In this document: positions 26,171 to 33,888 of the stretch, piece by piece | Numbering within the stretch: position 1 is the first letter of the stretch | Layout of the letters: each line of letters opens with the position of its first letter | NCBI RefSeq assembly: GCF_022790535.1 | Contig: NZ_LOHG01000010.1 | Coordinates: 191,827 to 255,826 of the forward strand | Length of the DNA stretch: 64,000 nucleotides | Source: Pseudomonas maioricensis | Lineage (GTDB): Bacteria; Pseudomonadota; Gammaproteobacteria; Pseudomonadales; Pseudomonadaceae | Reading direction: 5' to 3' | The notes under the pieces: generated by a model | Told to the model about the DNA's origin: nothing | Database searches by the model: none | What the model saw: the letters and a program-made list of their open reading frames with translations, nothing else | Translations under genes and position numbers: made by a program

Positions 26171-27180
26171 GCCTGCCCGACATCTCTGCCGAGCCGTTGG
26201 CAAACGTGCAGCCGACTCTGGATGTGCGCGGGCTGTGCACTTCTTTCTACACTCGTGCGGGAGTGCTGCCTGCGGTGCGTGATGTATCGCTGAGCATTCA
26301 GCCGGGGCGCATCCTTGGCCTGGTGGGCGAGTCCGGTTCCGGCAAGTCAGTCACCGGTTTCTCCATCCTCGGGCTGGTCGATGAACCGGGGCGGATCAGC
26401 GGCGGGGAAGTGCTGTTTCAAGGCCGTGACCTGACGCGTCTGTCGGCCAAAGAGCTGCGTCACCTGCAAGGTAATCGGATCGCGATGATCTTCCAGGACC
26501 CGATGATGACCCTCAACCCGGTGCTGCGCGTCGACACGCAAATGATCGAGGCGGTGCAAGCGCATCAACCGCTCAGCCGTGCCGAGGCTCGTGAACATGC
26601 CAGCCGGACCTTGAGCCTGCTGGGCATCGCCAGCCCTGATGAGCGTCTGCGCGCCTATCCACACCAGCTGTCTGGAGGCATGCGTCAGCGGGTGGCGATT
26701 GCCATTGCGTTGCTGCACTCGCCTGACTTGATTATTGCCGATGAACCCACCACCGCGCTGGACGTGACCATTCAGGCGCAGATTCTCAGTGAAGTGCAGA
26801 AGCTGGTCCGCCAGCAGGGCACCTCATTGATCTGGATCACCCACGACCTGTCGGTCGTCGCCGGGCTGGCCGACGACATCGCCGTGATGTACGCCGGGCG
26901 GATCGTTGAGCAGGGCAGTGTCGCCGCTGTGCTGGATCGTCCGCAACATCCGTACACCCAAGGGTTGATCGACAGCCTGCCAAGCCGCAACAAACGCGGC
27001 CAGCGTCTGCGGCAGATTCCGGGCATGGCGCCAGACTTGCTGTCGATGCCAGCGGGCTGTGCCTTCGCTGCCCGCTGCAGCCGAGCGACTTCGGTGTGCG
27101 AGCAGGAACCGCCCAGTCAAGCGATAGAGCCGGGCCGACTGGTCCGCTGTTTTCATCCGGGAGCCGCCGATGAGCAATGA
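26167..27180 (+). CDS. ABC transporter ATPase, DppD/OppD type
   Basis: A 337-residue ATP-binding subunit: Walker A GESGSGKSV, Q-loop IFQDPMMTLNP, signature LSGGMRQRVAIAIAL, Walker B LIIADEPTTALDV and H-loop WITHDLSVV. The C-terminal oligopeptide-transporter domain has HPYTQGLIDSLPSRN and the Cys cluster of a probable Fe-S or metal site (AGCAFAARCSRATSVCEQE). It energises the dipeptide-type importer with the DppF-like subunit next to it. Confidence 0.95.
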   Translation: MSLPDISAEPLANVQPTLDVRGLCTSFYTRAGVLPAVRDVSLSIQPGRILGLVGESGSGKSVTGFSILGLVDEPGRISGGEVLFQGRDLTRLSAKELRHLQGNRIAMIFQDPMMTLNPVLRVDTQMIEAVQAHQPLSRAEAREHASRTLSLLGIASPDERLRAYPHQLSGGMRQRVAIAIALLHSPDLIIADEPTTALDVTIQAQILSEVQKLVRQQGTSLIWITHDLSVVAGLADDIAVMYAGRIVEQGSVAAVLDRPQHPYTQGLIDSLPSRNKRGQRLRQIPGMAPDLLSMPAGCAFAARCSRATSVCEQEPPSQAIEPGRLVRCFHPGAADEQ

Positions 27181-28183
27181 ATCGACGCCAATCATTGAGC
27201 TGCGCGATGTCAGCAAGACGTTCGGTAAAGCCAGTCCTGAAACCGGGCTGCAGCATATGTTGCAGCGCCTGCAACTGACTCGGCCGACCTCGGTGACTCA
27301 CGCTGTTGACCGGGTAGACCTGCGCATCGTGCGTGGCGAAGTGGTCGGGTTGGTGGGCGAGTCCGGCTGTGGCAAGTCGACCCTTGGCCGAATGGTCGCG
27401 GGCTTGCTGCCGGTGTCTTCCGGCACGGCTTTCATTGACGGCAACTCCATTGAGGATTTCACCCATGAAGAGCGTCAGGCTGCGCGACTGAAAATTCAGA
27501 TGATTTTTCAGGACCCGTCCGCGAGCCTCAACCCGCGCCTTCGGGTGGACCGCATCGTCGGGGAGGGCGCGCTGCTGCATGGCCTGACCGACAAAGCCGG
27601 GTTCGACGATTACGTCAGCGCCCAACTGCAACGTGCCGGGCTCAGCCCGCAACTGCGCCAGCGCTATCCGCATCAGTTCAGTGGCGGTCAGCGTCAGCGC
27701 ATCGGTATTGCTCGTGCGTTGGCGGTACAGCCTGAATTGCTGGTGTGCGATGAATCAGTGGCGGCACTGGACGTGTCGATTCAGGCGCAGATTCTTAACC
27801 TGTTCATGGACCTGCGCGACGAGCTGGGCCTGACCTATCTGTTCATCAGCCATGACCTTGGCGTGGTTGAGCATCTGTGCGATCGCGTGGTTGTCATGTA
27901 CCTGGGGCGGGTCGTGGAGAGCGCCGACGTCGACGATCTGTTCAGTCGTGCCAATCATCCATACACCCAGGCTTTGCTGGCGCAGATCCCGCGTTTCGAT
28001 ATTCGCAGTGCCCGTTATGACGCGATCAAAGGGGAAATCCCCAGCCCGCTGAACCCGCCCGCCGGGTGTCATTTCCATCCTCGTTGCCCGCACGCCATGG
28101 CGCGCTGTCGCGTGGAAGTTCCACCGCTCAGGGAGGTTTCGCCGAACCACCTGAGCGCTTGTCACCTCAACGAAACAGCCTGA
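27170..28183 (+). CDS. ABC transporter ATPase, DppF/OppF type
   Basis: A 337-residue ATPase: Walker A GESGCGKST, Q-loop IFQDPSASLNPRLRV, signature FSGGQRQRIGIARAL, Walker B LLVCDESVAALDV and H-loop FISHDLGVV. Usual DppF has DEPVSALD; here the proline is serine (DESVAALD), which is a known variation. C-terminal Cys motif PAGCHFHPRCPHAMARC matches the DppD-like partner. Overlaps the upstream gene by 11 nt. Confidence 0.95.
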   Translation: MSNESTPIIELRDVSKTFGKASPETGLQHMLQRLQLTRPTSVTHAVDRVDLRIVRGEVVGLVGESGCGKSTLGRMVAGLLPVSSGTAFIDGNSIEDFTHEERQAARLKIQMIFQDPSASLNPRLRVDRIVGEGALLHGLTDKAGFDDYVSAQLQRAGLSPQLRQRYPHQFSGGQRQRIGIARALAVQPELLVCDESVAALDVSIQAQILNLFMDLRDELGLTYLFISHDLGVVEHLCDRVVVMYLGRVVESADVDDLFSRANHPYTQALLAQIPRFDIRSARYDAIKGEIPSPLNPPAGCHFHPRCPHAMARCRVEVPPLREVSPNHLSACHLNETA

Positions 28184-28238
28184 ACGGGCGCCTGATCGTC
28201 CGTCTTTCTTATTGCCATTGCGTACAAGGAAACAACAC

Positions 28239-29804
28239 ATGAAACCTCTTGTTCGTTCACTGTTGGCCTCGGCTCTGATTCTGGCTGGCGGCAGTGCCTC
28301 GGCTGAGGCCCTGCGTATCGGTTACGCCGACCCGGTCTCGTCCCTCGATCCTCAACTGAACAACTACGCCGGTGACCGCTCGGTGGCGCTGCATGCCTTC
28401 GAATCGCTGGTCAATCGTCACGACGACAAGACCCTGCCGGGTCTGGCCAAAAGCTGGAAAGTGCTGAATGACAAGACCTGGGAGTTCAGCCTGCGCGATG
28501 ACGTCAAATGGCAGGATGGCAAACCGCTGACCGCTGACGATTTCGTGTTCTCCTTTGAGCGTGCCCGCGCTGTGCCAGGCTCCGTAGCGTCTTACGCCGG
28601 TGCCATGCGTACCGTTGAGTCGATCCAGGCCAAGGATGATCACACCCTGATCATCAAGACCCGCACGCCTAACGCCAACCTGCTGCCGGACGTTGATTCG
28701 ATCTACATCGTCAGCCGCCATGTCGGTGCAGGTGCTGCGAGCGCCGATTACAACTCCGGCAAAGCTATGGTCGGCACCGGGCCTTATCGTTTTGTCTCCT
28801 TTGTGCCAGGCGACCGCACGATTTTCGAGCGCAACAACGAGTACTGGGGCGAGAAGCCGCTGTGGGACAGCGTCGATTATCGTTACATCGCCAACGCCGC
28901 GAGCCGCACCGCAGCCTTGCTGGCGGGTGATGTGGACGTGATCGACAAGGTTTCGCCGACGGATGTGGCGCGCCTGCGTCAAAGCCCTAACGTGAAGGTT
29001 TACGCTTACTCCGGGCTGCGTGCGCTGATTGTTCAACCAAGCTTCCGCGAAGGCCCGAACGAGTTTATCCGCGATAACGCGGGCAAACCGCTGGAGCAAA
29101 ACCCGTTGCGTGACGTGAAGGTGCGCAAGGCGTTGTCGCTGGCGATCAATCGTCAGGCGATTGTCGAGCGCATCATGCAAGGTACCGTGACCGAGGCCAA
29201 CCAGTGGATGCCAGCCAATACCTTTGGCTACAACGCAGACCTGAAAAATATTCCGTACGACCCGAAACAGGCCAAGGAGCTGCTCAAAGAGGCGGGCTTC
29301 CCGGATGGCTTCCAGCTGACCGTGCACGTCCCGGGTGACCGCTACCCGCAAGCGCCGGAAACCATGCAGGCGGTGGCGCAGTTCTGGTCGCGTATCGGCG
29401 TCAAAGTACAGCTGGAAGTCCTGCCGTGGGCGGTTTACGCCGGTAAGGCGAACAAGAATGAACTGGCGATCAGCGTGATCGGCTGGGGTAACGGTACTGG
29501 TGAAGCGGCTTATGCGCTGACCAACATTCTGACCACCGTTGACAGCACCAAAGGTCTGGGCGCGTCCAACTGGGGGCACTACAGCAACCCGTTGGTAGAC
29601 CAGGCGCTGACCAAAGCCACCGCCGAGTTCGACGAAGCCAAGCGTCGGGCCATTCTGGAAGAGTCCGCCAAGGTCGTGACTGACGACGTCGGCATCATCC
29701 CGCTGTTCCATTACCAGAACATTTGGGCTGCGCGCAAAGACCTGAAAGTTGAGCCTCTGGTCAGCGACCGTACCGCCGCCAGCATGGTTACCAAGCTGCC
29801 TTGA
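28239..29804 (+). CDS. ABC transporter periplasmic substrate-binding protein, DppA/OppA family
   Basis: A 521-residue extracytoplasmic solute-binding protein (family 5). It has a Sec signal peptide (MKPLVRSLLASALILAGG, cleavage after SASA), then LRIGYADPVSSLDPQLNN, the family motif VKWQDGKPLTADDFVFSFERA, and the C-terminal lobe with IGVKVQLEVLPWAVY and FDEAKRRAILEE. It captures the ligand for the DppBCDF-like transporter. The start is fixed by AAGGA 9 nt ahead of ATG 28239. From memory it resembles the KPN_01854-type binding proteins found with CMD-domain partners. Confidence 0.93.
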   Translation: MKPLVRSLLASALILAGGSASAEALRIGYADPVSSLDPQLNNYAGDRSVALHAFESLVNRHDDKTLPGLAKSWKVLNDKTWEFSLRDDVKWQDGKPLTADDFVFSFERARAVPGSVASYAGAMRTVESIQAKDDHTLIIKTRTPNANLLPDVDSIYIVSRHVGAGAASADYNSGKAMVGTGPYRFVSFVPGDRTIFERNNEYWGEKPLWDSVDYRYIANAASRTAALLAGDVDVIDKVSPTDVARLRQSPNVKVYAYSGLRALIVQPSFREGPNEFIRDNAGKPLEQNPLRDVKVRKALSLAINRQAIVERIMQGTVTEANQWMPANTFGYNADLKNIPYDPKQAKELLKEAGFPDGFQLTVHVPGDRYPQAPETMQAVAQFWSRIGVKVQLEVLPWAVYAGKANKNELAISVIGWGNGTGEAAYALTNILTTVDSTKGLGASNWGHYSNPLVDQALTKATAEFDEAKRRAILEESAKVVTDDVGIIPLFHYQNIWAARKDLKVEPLVSDRTAASMVTKLP

Positions 29805-29875
29805 AGTCTTGACGCTCTGAGCCTGACGCCTTTGCGGGCGACAGGCATCAGCCCGATGCAATCAGAGGATTTGTG

Positions 29876-30394
29876 ATGAATTCCACCGTTCAATCGCCGG
29901 ATGTGCTGGATGATTTGCTGGGCCTGACGCCCGGCACGCATCTGCATCAGGTTCGTCATGCCCGTGACAAAGTGCTGGCCGCTACTCAGGGCAGCCACGC
30001 GCAGTTTTTCGACCCGCAGCTTGAGAATAATCTGTCCCTGAATGAGCGCCTGCTGGTGGCCTATTTCGCCAGCCTTCTGACGCCCAGCCCGTTGTTGGCC
30101 GATTACTATAAGGAGCAATTGCATGCACTGAGCGTAGATCCATTGCTGATCGCCGCAGTGGATTTCGCAGCCCTTGAACGCCTGACGGATCCTCGCTTGC
30201 AAGCCATTCTCGGTTTCACCCGCACCCTGATCGAACGCCCGGTGGAAGGTGATAAGCAGGCGTTACACGTGCTGCAACAAGCCGGATTGTCCACCGCAGA
30301 AATCGTCGTGCTGGCGCAGTTGATTGCTTATCTGTCTTATCAGGTCCGGCTGGCTGCCGGTCTTGCCGCATTGTCAGCCGCAGGAGCCGCATGA
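29876..30394 (+). CDS. CMD-domain protein, Avi_7170-like
   Basis: A 172-residue helical protein of the carboxymuconolactone decarboxylase/AhpD superfamily, without the Cys pair: LSLNERLLVAYFASLLTP, DYYKEQLHALSVDP, FTRTLIERPVEGDK, LSTAEIVVLAQLIAYLSYQVRLAAGLAAL. It matches my memory of the Avi_7170 CMD family, which occurs next to a second CMD protein, a peptide-type ABC importer and an FMN monooxygenase. AGAGGA lies 6 nt before ATG 29876. It overlaps the next gene by 4 nt. Confidence 0.85.
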   Translation: MNSTVQSPDVLDDLLGLTPGTHLHQVRHARDKVLAATQGSHAQFFDPQLENNLSLNERLLVAYFASLLTPSPLLADYYKEQLHALSVDPLLIAAVDFAALERLTDPRLQAILGFTRTLIERPVEGDKQALHVLQQAGLSTAEIVVLAQLIAYLSYQVRLAAGLAALSAAGAA

Positions 30395-30981
30395 TGAGTG
30401 AGCCGATCCGCATTAATGGTTTCACAAGCGAAGTACTGGGCTGGAAGGCCTGGCTGCCGACCATCAAGCTTGAGAACGCGACGCCTGCACAAGTGGCTGT
30501 GCTGGAGGAGAGTCATCCTCAGGCCAAGGTCTCCGATTACTACCTGACCCTGGCACACCAGCCTGAAGTGTTGCGCCAGCGATCGGCTGCATTCAACGCG
30601 ATCATGTACGCTCCTGGCGGCTTGTCACGGGCTGAGCGCGAGCTGGCCAGTACGGTCGTTTCCCGGATCAATCAGTGTGTGTATTGCGCCTCGGTGCATG
30701 CCCAGCGTTTTGAGCAACTGGCCAAGCGCAACGACGTGATTGCCGAGATCTTCACGAACCCTGAAACAGCCGGGACTACCGACAGGGAAAAAGCCATCGT
30801 GCGTTTTTCCATCGACCTGACCCTTGATCCCTCGGCGCTGGGGGCTCAACACATTCAGCCACTGCGTGCGCAAGGCCTGGATGACGCGCAGATTCTGGAC
30901 CTGATCCACGCGATCTCGATTTTCGCCTGGGCCAATCGTCTGATGCTCAACCTTGGCGAACCCGTCTACAAAGGCGAGTAG
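30391..30981 (+). CDS. AhpD-like peroxidase-related protein, Avi_7169-like
   Basis: A 196-residue alkylhydroperoxidase D-like protein. The redox motif NQCVYCASVH gives Cys96, Cys99 and His103 with an upstream glutamate in LSRAERELAS, as in AhpD proton-relay sites. So unlike its partner it should be redox active and may remove peroxide made by the monooxygenase or act on the substrate (inference). Last gene of the operon; no clear terminator follows. Confidence 0.88.
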   Translation: MMSEPIRINGFTSEVLGWKAWLPTIKLENATPAQVAVLEESHPQAKVSDYYLTLAHQPEVLRQRSAAFNAIMYAPGGLSRAERELASTVVSRINQCVYCASVHAQRFEQLAKRNDVIAEIFTNPETAGTTDREKAIVRFSIDLTLDPSALGAQHIQPLRAQGLDDAQILDLIHAISIFAWANRLMLNLGEPVYKGE

Positions 30982-31158
30982 GCGCGGCTTTCCAGCCAAT
31001 CGAGCGTTTGAATAAAAACCTCGATAAAAATTGTACAAACTCCTGTTAGTCGTATAGCTTTTAAGTCTGAAGGGTCAACATCCCGGTGTTGTTGTGGTCT
31101 TTGACCTTGCACCTGGATGCTGACCCTTTTTTGGTCTGGTTTTGAAGACCCGGACGGG

Positions 31159-31695
31159 ATGCGTCGAATGGCACGGCTTTGGTTAGTGGTTTTTCTGCTG
31201 TTTAGTCAGGTGTTCGGTCAAGTGGCAAGTGCCTCGTGGCAAGAAGCGTTGCCCAATGCTCAGGTCATCGGCGGGGGCGATCTGCGCGTGTTCGGCTTCC
31301 GTGTCTATACCGCGCGATTGCTGAGTGTTGGCAAGCCTTTGAAGGCTGATCAGCCGTTTGCGCTGGAGCTGACCTATCACCGGACAATTTCCAGGGATGA
31401 TCTGGTCGAAGCCAGCATTGTCGAGATCAAGCGCACTTCACCGAAGGCGGTCCCCGAGAAGCAGTTGGTCGCCTGGCGTGAGCAAATGGCCCAGGCGTTT
31501 GTCGATGTTGAAGAGGGCACGAAAATTACCGGGGTGTATTTCCCGGGCCGCGAAGCACGCTTTTACGTCGGTGACAAACTGCAGCACGTTGTACAGGATC
31601 CGCAGTTTGCAAAAGCGTTCTTTGATATCTGGCTAAGCCCGAAAACCCGCAACCCCGAGCTGCGTGAGCAACTGATGGGACGCACCGCCAAGTAA
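31159..31695 (+). CDS. Chalcone isomerase-like family exported protein
   Basis: A 178-residue protein with a Sec signal peptide (MARLWLVVFLLFSQVFG, cleavage after VASA) and the bacterial chalcone-isomerase-like domain: LPNAQVIGGGDLRVFGFRVYTARLL, LELTYHRTISRDDLVEASIVEI, TGVYFPGREARFYV and FFDIWLSPKTRNPELREQLMG. The real activity of these periplasmic proteins is unknown. Start uncertain (31117, 31159 or 31168); 31159 follows GGACGGG. A reasonable promoter, TTGTAC-16-TATAGC, lies at 31031-31058. Forms a pair with the DUF3833 lipoprotein gene 23 nt downstream. Confidence 0.85.
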   Translation: MRRMARLWLVVFLLFSQVFGQVASASWQEALPNAQVIGGGDLRVFGFRVYTARLLSVGKPLKADQPFALELTYHRTISRDDLVEASIVEIKRTSPKAVPEKQLVAWREQMAQAFVDVEEGTKITGVYFPGREARFYVGDKLQHVVQDPQFAKAFFDIWLSPKTRNPELREQLMGRTAK

Positions 31696-31718
31696 TTTAT
31701 TTTGTTGGGAGCAGCCAC

Positions 31719-32240
31719 ATGTTGAAGGCTTTGATCATCGCTGCATGTATCGGTTTGACTGCCTGCAGCGGCGTAGACGTGAAGCAATACAGTCAGGAGA
31801 CCCCCAAGCTCGATTTGCGTGAGTATTTCACCGGTCGCGTTGTGGCGCAGGGCATCTTCCAGAAGCGCTCGGGAGAGGTCACCAAACGCATGGACGTTGT
31901 GATTAACGGCCGTAGCGAAGGCGAAGCGCTGATCCTGCACGAGGACTTCACCTACAGCGACGGTAAAAAAGAAACCCGGGTATGGACGCTTCGCCCTGAT
32001 GGCCCTGGCCGCTGGAAGGGTACGGCTGGTGACGTTGACGGCGAAGCTTTCGGTGAAGTCTCCGGCAATGCCTTCCATTGGCGCTATGTGCTGAACCTCC
32101 CTGTGGATGGCACGACCTACAAAGTGCACTTCGATGACTGGATGTGGCTGCTCGACGACAAGACCCTGGCCAATCGCTCGTACATGAGCAAGCTGGGTGT
32201 GGAGTTGGGGCAGGTGACGTTTTTCTTTCGTAAGGAATAG
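31719..32240 (+). CDS. DUF3833-family lipoprotein
   Basis: A 173-residue protein with a lipoprotein signal (MLKALIIAACIGLTAC, lipobox LTAC), so it should be anchored to a membrane in the periplasm. The mature part is a beta-rich DUF3833 domain: LDLREYFTGRVVAQGIFQKRSG, DGPGRWKGTAGDVDGEAFG and LDDKTLANRSYMSKLG. Function unknown. In many proteobacteria this family sits with chalcone-isomerase-like and cyclopropane-fatty-acid synthase genes, hinting at lipid modification; only the first partner is present here. Confidence 0.88.
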   Translation: MLKALIIAACIGLTACSGVDVKQYSQETPKLDLREYFTGRVVAQGIFQKRSGEVTKRMDVVINGRSEGEALILHEDFTYSDGKKETRVWTLRPDGPGRWKGTAGDVDGEAFGEVSGNAFHWRYVLNLPVDGTTYKVHFDDWMWLLDDKTLANRSYMSKLGVELGQVTFFFRKE

Positions 32241-32257
32241 TGGTCAATAGAAGAACT

Positions 32258-32330
32258 TGTAGGAGCTGCCGAAGGCTGCGAATGGCTGCGAGTCAGGATT
32301 AATGTCTCGCAGCCTTCGGCAGCTCCTACA
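32258..32330. repeat. REPIN hairpin, TGTAGGAGCTGCC type
   Basis: Perfect 24-bp arms (32258-32281 and 32307-32330) with TGTAGGAGCTGCCGAAGG. Lies just after the DUF3833 stop. Same family as 4496-4569 and 38121-38194. Confidence 0.94.
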
Positions 32331-32521
32331 GAACATATTCCAGCTCAGGCAGCTGTGATCAGTTGGATTCTGGTCCTGTGATGCGGCGCCGTCCCTGTTC
32401 TGTCTGTTATCTGAAATTTCTTGAAACCTTCTCTGCCGCTCCATCCCACCCCTCTGTAGTATGGCTACCCCGGCCTTTGATGCCGGGCGCATGACCATGA
32501 ATTCCTCACCGGGTGCCTCGC

Positions 32522-33709
32522 ATGACCGATTCTGTTTCAACCTCCAGCAGAGATTTCATTCTGGTGGCCTGCGCATTGCTGATCGTCATGGTTGGCACAA
32601 CGTTACCGACGCCGCTGTATGTCTATTACCAACAGCAAATGGGTTTCGGTGAAACCTGGGTGACGCTGATCTTCTCGATCTATGCGGCCGGGGTTATTGC
32701 GGCGTTGCTGGCAGTCGGCAGTTGGTCGGATCAGGTAGGCCGTCGCCCCATGCTGTGTGCCGGTCTGGTCATGGGCGCGATCAGCGCAGTGATTTTCCTG
32801 TATTGCGATTCCATCGGCGGTCTGTTGATGGGGCGACTGTTTTCCGGTTTTTCTGCGGGCATCATGACCGGGACTGCGACCGTGGCCGTCATCGAACTGG
32901 CCCCCAAGTCCTGGAGTAAGCGGTCAACGCTTGTCGCGACGGCCGCCAATATGTTTGGCCTTGGGCTGGGGCCTTTGCTCGCGGGCCTGACTTCTCAGCA
33001 TTTACCGCACCCTCTGCAATTGGTGTTCTGGCTGCATCTGGGTTTTCTGGCTATTGCACTGGTGGGCGTCATGGTCTCTCGTGAAACGGTCACGCGCCCT
33101 GCAGTGCCACGTCTGCGAGTCATGCGTCCCTCCATCCCTGCTGAAGTGCGCGGCCTGTTCATACCGGCGGCCATTGCCGGTCTGGCAGGTTTCAGCGTCG
33201 CAGGGCTGTTCACCAGCATGGTCCCGTCGATCATGCGTCAGGTCATGGAGCAGTCCAGCGGTATCGTCATCGGTGCGGTGGTTGGTTCGTTCTTCGCAGC
33301 TTCAGTAGTTGGCCAGGCGCTGCTGCAATGGCTGCCGTCCCGCCAGCATATGACCCTGGGCTGTGTCGCATTGATCATCGGCATGCTGACCCTGGGGTTG
33401 AGCATTGCCACCGAGCAAATCCTGCTGCTGATCATTGCCGGCATCACGGCAGGGATAGGGCAGGGCATGGTGTTCCGCGCAGGTATGGGCGCTGTGACCG
33501 CTGCCAGTCCTGCGCACCAGAAAGCCGCAGTCGCCTCGGCGTTGTTTGTGGTGCTGTATCTCTCCATGTCACTGCCGGTGATTGCCGTTGGCGTCAGCGT
33601 GCCAGTCTTTGGCTTGCGCCATGTGGGCGAGTTGTTCAGCGCTATTGTTGCGCTGATTGCTGTGGTTGCGATGTGGAGCATGAAAAGGGCGCAGGCTGTG
33701 GCGGCCTGA
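32522..33709 (+). CDS. MFS transporter
   Basis: A 395-residue major facilitator. Motif A reads GSWSDQVGRRPM between helices 2 and 3; GRLFSGFSAGIMTGTATVAVIEL is the fourth-fifth helix region. Twelve hydrophobic segments. It resembles the MFS protein at 10040 in general layout but is a separate subgroup. Monocistronic between a REPIN and a terminator. Substrate unknown. Confidence 0.88.
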   Translation: MTDSVSTSSRDFILVACALLIVMVGTTLPTPLYVYYQQQMGFGETWVTLIFSIYAAGVIAALLAVGSWSDQVGRRPMLCAGLVMGAISAVIFLYCDSIGGLLMGRLFSGFSAGIMTGTATVAVIELAPKSWSKRSTLVATAANMFGLGLGPLLAGLTSQHLPHPLQLVFWLHLGFLAIALVGVMVSRETVTRPAVPRLRVMRPSIPAEVRGLFIPAAIAGLAGFSVAGLFTSMVPSIMRQVMEQSSGIVIGAVVGSFFAASVVGQALLQWLPSRQHMTLGCVALIIGMLTLGLSIATEQILLLIIAGITAGIGQGMVFRAGMGAVTAASPAHQKAAVASALFVVLYLSMSLPVIAVGVSVPVFGLRHVGELFSAIVALIAVVAMWSMKRAQAVAA

Positions 33710-33726
33710 CGGGACATGGAAAACAA

Positions 33727-33753
33727 AAAAAGCCTCGCGATGCGGGGCTTTTT
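33727..33753 (+). terminator. Rho-independent terminator after the MFS gene
   Basis: AAAAGCCTCGC-GAT-GCGGGGCTTTT stem with one G-U pair, flanked by A-run and T-run, directly after the stop of the MFS gene. Confidence 0.9.
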
Positions 33754-33888
33754 GCCCTGCGCAGGTTGAGTCAGGCGTGTCAGTTCGTCGGGCGCAGCAC
33801 AAACCTGCTATCCGCCCGGGTAAACAAAGGACTAACAAGAAGGCCAGGACTTTCACATGCGCGCGGCACGGCCGCCCAAGGACTAGCC

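Noticed and set aside
28257..29861. Long antisense frame (534 codons) over the binding-protein gene
   Set aside because: A mirror frame of a strongly supported coding gene with a clear signal peptide and family motifs.
33328..33888. Upstream extension of the cNMP-oxidoreductase frame across the MFS gene end
   Set aside because: AAGGA-ATG at 33889 gives a proper start; the extension lies over the MFS gene and the terminator.
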